Assembly (NCBI GenBank): GCA_038030265.1
Contig: CM075943.1
Location: 11,470,001-11,534,000 of the forward strand
DNA: 64,000 nucleotides
Origin: Corythucha ciliata
Taxonomy: Eukaryota > Arthropoda > Insecta > Hemiptera > Tingidae
Direction of reading: 5' to 3'
Shown one piece after another: positions 20,968 to 31,475 of this stretch. The translations under genes were made by a program, and so were the position numbers. Position 1 is the first letter of the stretch. Each line of letters begins with the position of its first letter. The notes under the pieces were generated by a model. The model had not been told where the DNA came from. It did not search any database and worked only from the letters and a program-made list of their open reading frames with translations.

Positions 20968-22345
20968 TCATCTTGAATTCAGTCCAAGTAGAAAGCAGAA
21001 CTTCCTGAACAGCGGTAGAGGCAGAGCTTTCGTTAAGACGTCTGCAACCTGATCTTGAGTAGGAATGTACTCCAGGGAAACGATTCCTTTGAGTACTTCG
21101 TCTCGGATGAAGTGAAAGCGGACATCAATGTGTTTCGTCCTTCGAGTTTCATGAGTCGTTGCCATTTTGATGCTTGATTGGTTGTCTTCTCTTATGGTCA
21201 CGGTAAGGAACCTTTAAAGACGAGTAGACGCATACGGCGCCATATTCGTTCTTATCAGTTTAATAAGATTGGTTGGGGGTGGTTTGTTGACATTCACAAA
21301 ACATGAACAAAAGGTGGATTTTACAAGGCTGATAATTGATAAGAGCGAACATGGCGTCTGTGATTTTACCTGTCTGATTATAGGTTCTTTAGTCACGGGA
21401 GTGATTTTCCTTCCAAGCAATTCTTCAAGAAGTTCGATCAGAAACTTGCCTTCTGTTACTGCCGTAGTCAAGGCGACGAATTCAGCTTCGGCACTCGAAA
21501 GAGTAACAATAGGTTGCCTTTTCCATGGCTTTTTCGTTCTCCAAACGACGATGTTTTCAAATACTTGAAAGAGGAATCCCGAAATACTTCGTCTATCCCT
21601 TTCATCATTGGCGTAGTCAGCGTCAGCGAACTCCAGTAGTCTTGTCGGTATTTCTTGCTTGCGGTAGAGTAGTCCGACGTTTTTGGTCCGTTTTAAATAG
21701 CGAAGGACTTCCTTCAACAATTTCCAGTGTTCTTCAGTGTACCTGTCTTGTAAAGTACTAAAATAGTGAACGGCATACGAAATGTCAGGTCTAGTTCCAA
21801 GCATAATATACATCAGTCCACCTACTAGTTGTCTAAACGGTAACTTCTTTCTGGTTTTCCCGTCACCTAGACCTACTTTCAATTTTAATTTTGGTTTCAT
21901 AGGTAAAGAAACTGGTTTAGCGTCATTTAGACGAAATAAATCATCTAATAATTTTTCTATTGCTTTAGTTTGAGACAAGAACAGTCCGTCCAGAGTTTCG
22001 CTAATTTCGATGCCTAAAAACTTCATTTGCCTTTTGTTCGTTAAATTTATGATTTCGTATTCCTTTTCAAAATAATTTTGACACACTTTCTAGATCTTTT
22101 TCTTCAGGTGCTACTATCCAGAAGTCATCTACGTATACTGAAACATAGATTTTACCTTTTAAATACAAACAAGGATCGGCAGTTGACCTTGTAAAGTTGA
22201 ATTGCGTTAAAGTTTGGTGTAATCGTTCATTCTATCTGTTAGAGACTTCTTTCAGGCCATATAGAGCCCTTTGTAGCCCACGCACCTTTCCACTTTCAAC
22301 ATTGAGACCTTCTGGAGGTTTCATGTAAGGGTTGAGAGCCCTTTT
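20968..22345 (-). pseudogene. Ty1/Copia RT-RNase H fragment, interrupted
   Basis: Reading down from about 22345 on the minus strand are the RT blocks YMKPPEG, LYGLKEVS, DPCLYLKGK and VYVDDFW (the YVDD active site). RNase H follows: LGTRPDISYAVHY, LRYLKRT, ADADYANDERDRRSISGF, SSAEAEFVAL, EDNQSSIKMA and RTKHIDVRFHFIRDEV, ending at 20968. Several breaks make it a pseudogene. A TAG at 22232-22234 sits where Copia has Trp, a reading-frame shift occurs at the GTGTGT run near 22081-22086, and an inverted-repeat element lies inside RNase H at about 21214-21390. Gag, protease and integrase are absent; the upstream part ends near a TA-flanked MITE. Confidence 0.85.
21214..21390. mobile_element. Small inverted-repeat element inside the Copia RNase H region
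   Basis: CGGCGCCATATTCGTTCTTATCAG near 21233 pairs with TGATAAGAGCGAACATGGCGTC near 21337. The sequence interrupts the RNase H block between KEPII and REDNQSS. Exact ends and target duplication were not resolved. Confidence 0.65.
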
Positions 22346-22410
22346 GCCCTTCTTTCTCTTACTTCCTAAAACATGTGTGTCCATGATGGCTGGGAAATAA
22401 ATTAACAATA

Positions 22411-22759
22411 GGGGTATTCACGTTTACTTTCGTACTGTTAGTAGTTTCGTAATTGCGTTGCTGCTACGGTCTGTTGTTAGGAAAATAGAAATTGGAATCA
22501 ATTTGTCATTCATTTCGTTCGGGTCATATTTTACAGTCATGCAATCGAAACTTGATTTCTCGAGTAAAGGCCCGTTCACAAGCTCTATGTTTACGTTCTG
22601 TGGAGTCTATGCAACCAAACAAATTTATTCCCGCGAAAAATGAAGCATTTCGATAGGTTGCATAGGCACCATACAATGAAAACATAGAGCTTGTGAACGG
22701 GCCTTAACAAACATCTGACTACGCAATTACGAAACTACGAAAGTTGACGTAAATACCCC
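22411..22759. mobile_element. 349-bp TA-flanked MITE hosting a nested element
   Basis: GGGGTATTCACGTTTACTTTCG at the left and CGAAAGTTGACGTAAATACCCC at the right are inverted repeats that continue into TAGTTTCGTAATTGCG. TA lies on each side (22409-22410 and 22760-22761), as in Tc1/mariner-type insertions. It contains the family A element at 22568-22704. Confidence 0.75.
22568..22704. mobile_element. 137-bp MITE, family A, nested, TAA duplication
   Basis: AGGCCCGTTCACAAGCTCTATG and CATAGAGCTTGTGAACGGGCCT are near-perfect inverted ends. TAA flanks both (22565-22567 and 22705-22707). It has the same structure as 633-760, including the inner TCTATGCAACCAAACAAATT arm. Confidence 0.82.
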
Positions 22760-22949
22760 TAATTTAGGAGCTATATGAAACAAACGGGTTCAAAAAATTA
22801 CTCACTCCTTATAATTTAATTAATTACTTTGGTAAAAACATATCCACCCCATGTGGAAATTGTACAGAACTGATAACTGAATCCTCACTAGATTAGAACG
22901 ATCGCAGCAATTCGTGGCCATGAAGCATCCCAATAGTGCTCCAAGTTTC

Positions 22950-23213
22950 TCATTCTCCTCGTTGTTCGACACAACCGATTAAGAGACTCCCGTTTGCAGT
23001 TCTCTTCATATTTTTGACTCTCCCGATCATCTTGTCAATTACCTTTGCGATGAAAAACGGAGAGACTTTCCCAAAAGAACTACCGGTCTCAGGGCGTGGT
23101 CCGAAACAAACAACCAGGCAAAAGGGTCGTTTTCGGTCCACCTTGTGTGGGGCGATGACAGCACCTTTTAGGAGCGTTTTGGCCGCAACCACTTGCATTC
23201 CGCTACTGAGCAT
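22950..23213 (-). pseudogene. Possible LINE ORF1 (gag-like) fragment
   Basis: The 87-codon minus-strand frame contains SPFFIAKVIDKMIGRVKNMK followed by RTANGSLLIG. This resembles the conserved start of arthropod non-LTR retrotransposon ORF1 proteins (NPF-x-I-x-K-x-I ... G-x-LL). The continuation and any RT are missing. An accidental match cannot be excluded by eye. Confidence 0.35.
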
Positions 23214-23689
23214 TGTTCGAGGGATTCGGAAACTACGCCCAGCTCGAATTGAAACACTCTGAAAAAATGGCCATAAAATTCACCCAGTTGAACCATTTTT
23301 TGGAGAAAATGACCACATTTTTGAATAGAACGAAACCCGCGAAAAATTGGGGGCTTTTGATACGGGAAATCTGGAATCCGAAAATTGATTCGGATTTTCG
23401 ATCACAAGAACTATTGAAGGGAATTTCCCAGTGCTTCTGGCGTTTTCATCGAAAAATATTGTTTTTGTCCACAAGGAGCGCCATTCTGTACAGAAGACAC
23501 GTTTTTCGACAGTTTGCATTTTTCTTAATCGAGAAAAATTTTGAGTTTCACAGCCGCAGGATAATTAAAAACGTGGTAAAATAGTTTCAGCTTTCTTCTT
23601 CAATAATTATTACGCCGGGATTACATTTGAAGAGTGAACCATACCAACTCTTTATTTCCGCAAGGCTGATGAAGTGATTTTTGGTTGAA

Positions 23690-24517
23690 ATGCATTTCCT
23701 GTTGTGCATTTCCGTGTTGCTTTATGCTTCAACGTCCACTGCAGGCGACTTGAGTAAAGTCATGGACGGTTACGTTGCTTTAAAAGGTCAATTCCCTTTT
23801 ATGGTGGCCCTAGTGTACAACAACGCAATAGAAGCCAAATGCTCCGGCCTCATTCTCACCTTCACTCAAGTATTGAGCGCCTGTCACTGCATGGTTCGTC
23901 ACAACAAAACCACGAATGAAATTAGACCGATTGACGCTTATGAAGAAGGACCGTACTACGCTGTCGCCGGCGTTGTTGAAATAACACACTACCACGACCC
24001 GGCTACCACGAGGCTTGTAACTGGGTTTTTGATTAGCGCTCACTGTCGACCGAATATAAACGCTACGAGTGAACAATTGTGGACTATGGACGTCGGGGTT
24101 GCCGTGCTAGCGACTGCATTCCTGTACATTCCAAACAGAGTTCAGGCTGTTCAACTTTTGAGCTATAGACGGAGTCGTATTACAGCTCAATGGAAGGAGG
24201 CAATTGAAAACAAATCGGTTTGTCAGATAGTCGGTTTTGGCAATTACGACGATGATCCAAAGACAGTCGAAAAGTACTTAAGGTACGCGTTGATTAAAAT
24301 AAACCCCGAATGGTCGTGTGCGCTGACGCCGTATAAAACGAACTTCACTTACGCAAATTACATAGAATTCCAAGGCTATGGGTGCGGCGTTGTCGCGTAT
24401 CCAACGTCGCCGATGCTTTCGGCAAAATATCTTGGCCTGGGCGACTCAGGTGGAGCCCTCCTTCTCAACGGATCACTGTTCGGTCTATACCACGGCCTAA
24501 ATGTCATTCATAATTGA
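23690..24517 (+). CDS. Chymotrypsin-fold (S1) serine protease homologue, short C-terminus
   Basis: 275 aa in one exon from the ATG at 23690. Residues 1-19 are a signal peptide. The usual IVGG activation site is replaced by VMDGYVALKGQFPFMVALV at 24-42, so zymogen cleavage is not evident. C51 and H66-C67 (LSACHC) match the C42/H57-C58 region, D134 (MDVGVAVL) matches D102, and S253 (GDSGGALL) matches S195, so the triad is present. The S1-pocket position six residues before the serine is Tyr247, not the Asp of trypsin, and the Cys191 equivalent is Gly249. Only 22 residues follow the serine, against roughly 40-50 usually, so the last strands and the C-terminal helix are missing. It may be a secreted non-trypsin homologue, a truncated gene, or a gene with an unseen 3' exon. 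Confidence 0.75.
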   Translation: MHFLLCISVLLYASTSTAGDLSKVMDGYVALKGQFPFMVALVYNNAIEAKCSGLILTFTQVLSACHCMVRHNKTTNEIRPIDAYEEGPYYAVAGVVEITHYHDPATTRLVTGFLISAHCRPNINATSEQLWTMDVGVAVLATAFLYIPNRVQAVQLLSYRRSRITAQWKEAIENKSVCQIVGFGNYDDDPKTVEKYLRYALIKINPEWSCALTPYKTNFTYANYIEFQGYGCGVVAYPTSPMLSAKYLGLGDSGGALLLNGSLFGLYHGLNVIHN

Positions 24518-25553
24518 TTGATATCGTTCTAACTTATGAGGTTTGACTCGATCGTCGCATGAATGAAATGCACTTTTCCCGACAGGCTGCTGTCGGAACA
24601 ATTTTTTTTTTTTTTTTCCTTCAATAATGGGGCGAATGGGTGGGGAAATGGCTAGACGAGAACGATACGATTGAATATTGGGTTTGTTCCAGCAAGGTAG
24701 CATTCAAATTCAAGTTGATTACTTTTTATTGGCTGGTCCCGTGACAACTCTGCTCCGAACATGTTCATAACACCTTGCTGGAACAGACCTAAAATGTATA
24801 ATTGTGAAATATTCTCTCTAAAGGTATGCAAGCACCCGCATGACGCTACAGAGCAAGACGAACGGGAGTGTGTTGTGCGGTTTGTTGCATACTTGAAATA
24901 AGTTTTTATAGAGGGTGTCTGTGCTACGAATTCTTGCGATATAAGTCCATAATAGCCATAAATTGTCAGTTTTTGGGTTGAATAACCCAAAAAAGATATA
25001 ATAGTTTCGAAATTGCTAGTTTCGAGGTTAACTATCCGTAAAATGCAAGTTTGGGGCTAAGTAGTAGTTAAACTCCATATTTGCGACGATAAACAGCCAC
25101 ACAAACAGCTGACATGTATTAAAGTAATAATTTTGTCTCCGATGACTTCCCAAAGAACTACCATACTTCTCATAAAAGTATGGCAGAGTAGAACTATTCA
25201 CACGCAAATTCACAGCAACAGTGACGGCGAGTACCGGTTTCATTAAGCAAAAAAATCTGAGACAGTAGCTCACAAGTGACAGTATTAATCGCCAATTGAG
25301 AGTTGTCGGAATCAAATGCGGTTGCTATACTTCGGCAGGATAAGCTATTTCATAATATTCATGCAGCATACTTGGATCCTGCTTTTGGCATTTTTGCCCG
25401 ACCGTTCGGAATAAGGCCTCCCTCCAAATTAGCCAGTCAATAAGCGCATTTTATCACCAAAAAACCGCTCAATTGCCGCTTTTGGGAGCCGATTCTCTAC
25501 AAAATTGCTATACTGCTTGAAGTATTTCGCTAGAAATTCTGGTAACCTATTTA
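24518..25553. other. No gene seen; short repeats only
   Basis: Contains a 15-base T run near 24603, a 70-bp hairpin (24823-24892), and a short series of units like AATTGTCAGTTTTTGGGTTGAATAACCC at 24958-25070 related to block S4 (50980-51470). GCCCGACCGTTCGGAATAAGGCC at 25396-25418 is the inverse of 15407-15429. Confidence 0.45.
24823..24892. repeat. 70-bp hairpin, copy 1 (GGTATGCAAGCACCCGCATG)
   Basis: GGTATGCAAGC ... GTTTGTTGCATAC has inverted ends, and the interior reads GCATGACGCTACAGAGCAAGACGAACG. The same 70-bp unit occurs reversed at 58571-58640, so it is a dispersed short element. Confidence 0.7.
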
Positions 25554-26475
25554 GAGCCGTTTTCACCAAGTCTGGTTAACATTTTTGAACTCTGATTAGT
25601 GACTCTAACCGGCGTTAGCAGTCAAATCGGATTTCACCAGCAATTTTGAACGAGATCAAGCCTTGATCTCAGTTCAAAAAACTGAACGCCCGAATTTGGC
25701 TGGTTAGAACATTAACTGGTGGATTATCTCTTATCAGTTGCTCACTTCTCCATTTCTCTTTCGAGAATCGCTATTTTTCGTCGTGTATGTTGTTATTTGT
25801 TGCTTAAAAACTAATAATTTTCCGTACTGAGGTGACTGTTCCACACGTCATGAATACACTCGGTCCCGTATTCAGAAGCCAACCTTAACCTTTAGGGCCT
25901 TTTCACACGAGGGGAAAAAAGACGCCCACGTGCGAGTCAACGTCTTTTTTTCAGGGGAGAGACAACTCTTGCGAACGCGTTCAATGTGAAAGGCCCATAG
26001 GTTTTATGTGTTTTTACTGACTGCAAGGATCGGACGCTGACGCGCGCGTCTGCGACTTTTTTCTCCCAGTGTGAGAGGGGCCTTACGCCTCCTTTAAGCG
26101 CTTCAAAATAGATGACACATTTTTATAAACCATCACATTCTTCAACTCCTTGCTTCGTAAAGGTGGTTTTCTGAATACGGCCCTTGGTGTTTGAAGGAAA
26201 TGTTTTCAAGTGGGCGTCGACTCGTTGAACTGGCTTTGGACGGCTTCGAGGATGATGAGTATGAGCCACGTCGGTTTCGGGAAATGCCTGCCATTCGTGA
26301 CAGGAATTGGGTAGACGAGCTTGTTCCTCTTTCGAGGCGTGGAAGAAGATTGTTAGTGGCTTCGGACGATGGGGTGTATAGTCGTGACGTGCATCAAGCA
26401 AGGTGGATATGGGAACGAGAGAATTCCACCCCAAAAAAGCATTTCAGTATTCAGTAGGTCGAGTAGGGTCACGGA
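25554..26475 (+). repeat. Left arm of a 0.9-kb inverted duplication
   Basis: It aligns along its length, at roughly 90 percent identity by eye, with the reverse complement of 28922-29891. Shared stretches include TGGTTAACATTTTTGAACTCTGATTAG, CGCTATTTTTCGTCGTGT and GAGAATTCCACCCCAAAAAAGCATT. Frames of about 70-100 codons occur in both arms (MGWNSLVP-) but diverge by shifts, so coding is unlikely. Confidence 0.8.
25862..26183. mobile_element. MITE with CCGTATTCAGAA ends, copy 1
   Basis: GGTCCCGTATTCAGAAGCCAACC at the left is inverted as TGGTTTTCTGAATACGGCCC at the right. The inside carries a second hairpin of ACGCCCACGTGCGAGTC type around GGGGAGAGACAACTC. The counterpart copy is at 29219-29584. 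A partial end occurs at 6919 and another at 14808. Confidence 0.65.
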
Positions 26476-27699
26476 CCGTTCCCGAAAGGGAAGACGTGCA
26501 ACGATTGCAGTTCTGCGAACCCTTCATTTGTGCCTTACTTCATCGTTTAGGAATAAGGGAAATCGCTACCGCAGCCGCGGCTGTTTTGTTTCGCATAGAT
26601 GAAATAAAAGGAATGAGACAATATGAATGTGTTTGGTTTTTTCTCCTCTCTCCCATTTCCTGAAGTAGGCATTTTAGTGCATTTCATTTTTTTTTTTTTT
26701 TTTCTTCTTCTTCATCTTCTTCTTCACTTTTTTTAGTGCATTTCACTCTGAAAATGCACTATTGGTCTCGTCGTGATGGTGGCAAACATGGGTCATGTCA
26801 TGTTTTTTTCATGTTTCAGATCCTCTAGAACACGAATTCAGTGGTCTCCAGGATTCATTTTATATATAAGCTTATGGCCGTTTTCTTGTAAGCACGATAA
26901 CTCTGGAAGAAATTAATTTAGCGGAACGCGCTTTGGCACAAAAATCAGAAGTCATAAGACCCCGGTCGGTATTGCATTTGGGCCAAATCGGTCGAGGTGG
27001 AGGGGGGGAATAGCGGTTGAAATGGTAAAAAAATCACTATAAATCGCCAGTTGATTCTAGATGCATCATATTCAGTGCGAATACTCCACGTTAGAGTAGC
27101 CTTTGATTACCATTTTAATTTTTCGAAAAAGTCAAGGTGGTGGGGGTGGTCCTCCCGGTGTGGAAGTGTAAAATAATAGCGTTGAACTTCACTAGTTCAT
27201 CTTAGCGCTCTAAAATTCGACTCAAAAATTTAATGTAACCAAAGCCCTGGGTTCCATTGAGATTTATCGAAAACTTTGAAGAAGGGGGGTGAAATGGGGG
27301 ATGAAATTTCAAAAAAATCGCTTAAATTCACACGTTTAGGTATTATAAAATACGGCACAAAACTTTAATATAACAAAGCCCTTGGAAAAATAACGAAACT
27401 TTTCGACATTTTTGAAAGAGGGTGGTGAAAATAGAGAAAGAAGTTCGGCTTAATGAATCAAATTATGGTATCAAAATTATTACTTCTGGGACGGCTTAGG
27501 GTATCCGTATACGGAATGAAATGCACTCTTTCCCACCGCCAGCTGCCGGGGCGAAATTTTTTTGTGTTTGTGAACAAAAACACTGAGGATGCCTCCAAAA
27601 AGCGAAAAGCTTTTGTTTTAATAATAAATACTATTATTCGCTGGGAGACAACAACATTCAAAAATTTGTCCCAAGAGAAGTCTCTACCACTGAATGCGC
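26476..27699. other. No gene seen; T-rich and TTC microsatellite
   Basis: Contains a 23-base T run followed by (TTC)n at about 26681-26726. AAAATGCACTATTGGTCTCGTC at about 26752-26773 recurs inverted near 32515-32540. GTGGTGAAA-type G-rich stretches occur at 27000-27430. No coding signal is seen. Confidence 0.45.
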
Positions 27700-27885
27700 A
27701 AATCTGAGATCAATTGACGGAAGTTAGAACTGAATTTTATTTTTAAACGGCAGTCAGGAGAAATGGTTTTCACCACCGTGAAATCGAGTTCAACTAACGT
27801 CGTTCAACTAACCAGATGACCTGGAAATTAAACTCAAGATCTTTTTGCTGATTAGTTAATCACAGGTTATGGAGGTGTAACCAGT

Positions 27886-28227
27886 TAAGGGGGAGCTGCA
27901 GTGATCCCCCCAATCGACCCCCTCCAATCCACCGTCGTCTTGCCTTATTTCTGCACCAATCCATATCCACCAATGCATATGCGGTCGCATCAATTTTTCA
28001 AACTTTGTCCCGGAAGTGACTTTAGACCACGTTGAATTTTTACCTTAAAATGTCATGCTCTTCCTTCGACTTATTTGAAAAAAGGAGTACTACTGTATAT
28101 GCTGAATTCCCTAGGGATTGAAACGAGTTTTAAAAACCAGGGTTGGTGCAGAAATTAGGAAGGAAAATGTATGCAGAGTAGTAGACGAGGGCTTATTGGA
28201 GGGCGTCACACGTGCAACTCACCCTTA
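27886..28227. mobile_element. Hairpin element, family D, copy 1
   Basis: CCAGTTAAGGGGGAGCTGCAGTGATC at the left is matched by CACGTGCAACTCACCCTTAAGG at the right. The arms share TTTCTGCACCAATCC with GGGTTGGTGCAGAAATTAG and end in an ATATGC hairpin. A fuller copy is at 30149-30564 and a partial one at 6740-6900. Confidence 0.65.
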
Positions 28228-28921
28228 AGGATTGTACGTGTGCTACCTCGCCTCCTGGGCGTTACGTAAATTATCGCTGTATTTCTGCGCCAATCCTGGA
28301 TTTCAAAGTGTTATTTGTATCTCCTTGAAATTCCGATCGCGCGTACGATTTTCATTTTTTGCCTAGCTCCTGTTGTAGCCACAGATATATATTATAACTA
28401 GAGCTTGAATGGCCCTTTGCGCAGCGGGACCATCATTGACATCACCCCCAGCTAGAAGCGGGTCCAAAAATCCCTTGGTTGAGAATGTTTTGGCGGGGTT
28501 TTCGATGAGTGAAGGGGTTTTCCTGCTCACGCCGTTTTTTGAGACAGCCGATGTGAAGAGACCTCCGGTCCCGTAATTACGTCAATCCACGCCCCATTTT
28601 GTAGTTTTTTGCGCATCCAGTGGTAGAGACCTCTCTTGGGAGTTGGTAGGTTCAGATCGGATGGACCGTTTGTCTGACCAACTTTTTCCCAGTTTCCTCG
28701 GTTCCTGCACACATTTTTTTTCTGAAAAATTCCGTCCTTTTTATTATTTGAAGCATTTGTAGCTTAATAATGTCTTACAATTGGTTTTCAACGATAGTAA
28801 TTGTCGTAGTCGAATAAAAACAAGCTGTTTTACGATTCGAATGATTTTGATTTGTAGGTAATTTCCTCAGAAATTTCCTACAAATTGTTCAGATACTTTG
28901 AACCTTGTTCAGATACTTTTA
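28228..28921. repeat. Arm of the inner palindrome
   Basis: About 28376-28578 (CTGTTGTAGCCACAGATAT ... AGACCTCCGGTCC) is the reverse complement, with divergence, of 29898-30096 (GGACCGGAGGTCT ... GTGGCTACAACAGC). Together with 27702-27960 against 30500-30790, this makes an interrupted palindrome centred near 29237. Confidence 0.65.
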
Positions 28922-29891
28922 TCCGTGACCCTAGTGAGCCTACTCGACCTACTGGAATGCTTTTTTGGGGTGGAATTCTCTCGTTCCCGTATCCACCTTG
29001 CTTGCCGCACGTCACGGCTACACACCCCGCCGTCCGAAGCCAATAACAATCCTCTTCCGCGCCTCCAAAGAGGAACAAGCCCATCTACCCAAACCCTCTG
29101 TCATTCATGAAAGAGATTTCCCGAAACCGACTTGGCTCATACTCATCATCATCGAAGCCATCCAAAGCAAGTTCAACGAGTCAACGCCCACTTGAAAACA
29201 TTTCCTTCGAACACCAAGAGCCGTATTCAGAAATCCACCTTTACGAAGCAAAGAGTTGAAAAATGTGATGGTTTATAAAAATGTGTCATCTATTTTGAAG
29301 CGCTTTAAAGGAGGCGTAAGGGCCCTTTCATATTAGGAGAAAAAAAACACTGACGCGCGATTGGGCGTATTTTTTTTTTCGGGGAAGAGACGACTTGCGA
29401 ACGCTTCCAATGTGAAAGGCCCCACAGAGTTGTGCGTGATTTTACTGACTCGCTCGTCAGCGTCCCACTCTTGCAGTCAGTAAAATCAAAAAAACTTTGA
29501 CTCGCGAGTCGGCGTCTTTTTTCTCCTATAGCGTGAAATGAAAAGGCCCTAAATGTTAAGGTTGGTTTCTGAATTCTACGGGCTAAAGTGTATTTACGAC
29601 ATATGGAACAGCACCTCAGTCCGGAAAATTATTACTTTTTAAGGAACAAACAACAATAAACACGACGAAAAATAGCGATTTTTTAAAGAGAAATAGAGAA
29701 GTGAGCAAGTGATAAGAGATAATGCACCAGTTAACGTTCTAACCAGCCAAATTTGGGCGTTCAGTTTTTTGAACTGAGATCAAGCTTGATCTCGTTCAAA
29801 ATTGCTGGTGAAATCCGATTTTACTGCTAACGCCGGTTAGAGTCGCTAATCAGAGTTCAAAAATGTTAACCAGACTTGTTGAAAACGGCTC
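28922..29891 (-). repeat. Right arm of the 0.9-kb inverted duplication
   Basis: Reverse complement of 25554-26475, including its own copy of the CCGTATTCAGAA MITE (29219-29584). The two arms have diverged by scattered substitutions and small indels. Confidence 0.8.
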
Positions 29892-30148
29892 GGTTACAGG
29901 ACCGGAGGTCTCTTCACATTGGCTGTCTCAAAAATCGGTATGAGCAGGAAATCCCCTTCACCTTCATCTTCAGTCAAGGGATTTTTGATTTTTTGGACCC
30001 GTTACAAGCTCTGGGTGACGTCAATGATGGTACCGATGCGCAACGGACCCTTCGAGCTCTGGTTATAATATCTCTGTGGCTACAACAGCAGCTAGGCTAA
30101 ACAAGATTGTACGCTCGTGCGGAATTACCTGGGGATTGAAACGAGTCC

Positions 30149-30564
30149 TAAAGGGGGAGTTGCACGGGTGATTGATTCCTCGACCCGCCCTCTAATCAAC
30201 CTTCGTCTACTACTCGGCATACATGTTCTCACCTAATTTCTGCACCAATCCTGGTTTTTAAGGACTGGTTTTAATCTTCAGGAAATTCCGCATATGCAGT
30301 AGTTTTCCTTTTTTTCAAATTTCATCCCAGAAGTTAGTTTAAATTCGACTTGAACTTTTACCTTGTAATTTCACGTTTTTTTTCGACTTATTTGAAAAAA
30401 GGAAAATCACTGCATATGCGGACTTTCCTGAAGATTAAAACGAGTCCTTAAAAAACCAGGATTGGTGCAGAAATTAGGCGGGAAAATGTATGCCGAGTAT
30501 TAGACGTGGAATGATTTAGCAGGGGGGGGGGGGTCAAGGAATCATCACTGCAGCTCCCCCTTTA
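30149..30564. mobile_element. Hairpin element, family D, copy 2
   Basis: AAGGGGGAGTTGCACGGGTG and CACTGCAGCTCCCCCTTT are inverted ends. The long arms pair CTGCACCAATCCTGGTTTTTAAGG with CCTTAAAAAACCAGGATTGGTGCAG and close at an ATATGCAGTAGTTTTCC hairpin. A G run at about 30521-30532 lies in the right arm. Confidence 0.7.
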
Positions 30565-30804
30565 CTGGTTTCACCTCCCAACTGTAGCAAAAACTGCTTG
30601 TGCTAAAAAGTGCTTAGCAAAAACGTCTTGATTTTAATGAACTGGTCAATTTTCGGGTCATCTGATGGTTCGTTGAACGACGTTAGTTGAACTCGTTTTC
30701 GCGGTGGTGAAAACCATTTCTCTTGACTGCCGTTAAGAAATCGCGTTCAGTTCTAACCTCCGTCAATTGATCTCAGATCACAGAAAACTTGGTGAAAACG
30801 GCTC

Positions 30805-31475
30805 TAAAGGTTCCGCAAACCAGTGAAAACCGTCAAAATAAGCCTCATTGTGTCTACTATGGAAAACATCGGGGAACATTTTTTTCTGACGTCACAATCA
30901 CCCCATGTTTCAATTCAAAGTAATGAACTAATAAATGAAAAATCAATGTTCAATGTCAACGAACATCATTCCCTCCCCACCACTTCCATAAGCAAATAAT
31001 TGTTTAAAACCATTTCTCAGACGTCTTCGTATGGCAATTGCGTTTTTTCGTGAGAAACGTCAGTGGTAACGTGAAATGTAAACACGCCAAAAGGAAGCTT
31101 AGATAGAAGAAGGGGAAGTTTTTGTGATACATCGAAAATCTGTTGAGAAAGATGTGGGTCCACGTAAATTAAATTTATGGAAAAAATGCCAGATTTCTGG
31201 GTGTTGACGACTATTTCAAGCAATAAAATGGCCTCTATCCTAAAGGAAATGTTCCGTGGTAGGAAATGTTCCGTGGTTTCTGAAAATGGCATCACGTTTT
31301 GGATTTGGTGAGATATAAGCCGAGAAATTGCGGATTTTTTGAAGCAAGCATTGGTTACTTTTTTAAACACACCAAAAATCATGACTCCGGAACGGATCAA
31401 CGTAGGACAATTCTGAAGGTACCATTTTACACCACTTTTAACATAGTTTTGCCCAAAAATTGTTGTCACACTTAT
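30805..31475. other. No gene seen
   Basis: A minus-strand frame of 150 codons (31017-31469) has no signal peptide, domain or compositional bias suggesting a protein. It overlaps the left edge of the inverted-repeat element hosting the satellite. A small direct duplication (AGGAAATGTTCCGTGGT) occurs at about 31245-31276. Confidence 0.35.

Larger units (their letters stand above)
25554..30804. mobile_element. 5.25-kb nest of inverted repeats bounded by GAGCCGTTTTCACCAAG ends
   Basis: GAGCCGTTTTCACCAAG at the left and CTTGGTGAAAACGGCTC at the right are inverted ends flanked by TA (25552-25553 and 30805-30806). A further copy of the end lies at about 29876-29891. Inside are two 0.9-kb inverted arms, a second palindrome centred near 29237, and several MITEs described separately. 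No transposase was recognised, so this is either one composite element or successive insertions. Confidence 0.55.

Noticed and set aside
23213..23584. 123-codon plus-strand frame upstream of the protease
   Set aside because: Rich in Phe/Lys/Arg as expected for AT-rich non-coding DNA, with no domain, and no splice link to 23690 was evident.
26123..26434. 103-codon frame, with a similar frame at 28965-29195, as a conserved protein pair
   Set aside because: The similarity comes from the 0.9-kb inverted DNA duplication. The frames diverge by indels and have no known domain.
31017..31469. 150-codon minus-strand frame as a gene
   Set aside because: No domain, signal peptide, splice context or promoter is seen, and its edge overlaps an inverted-repeat element.
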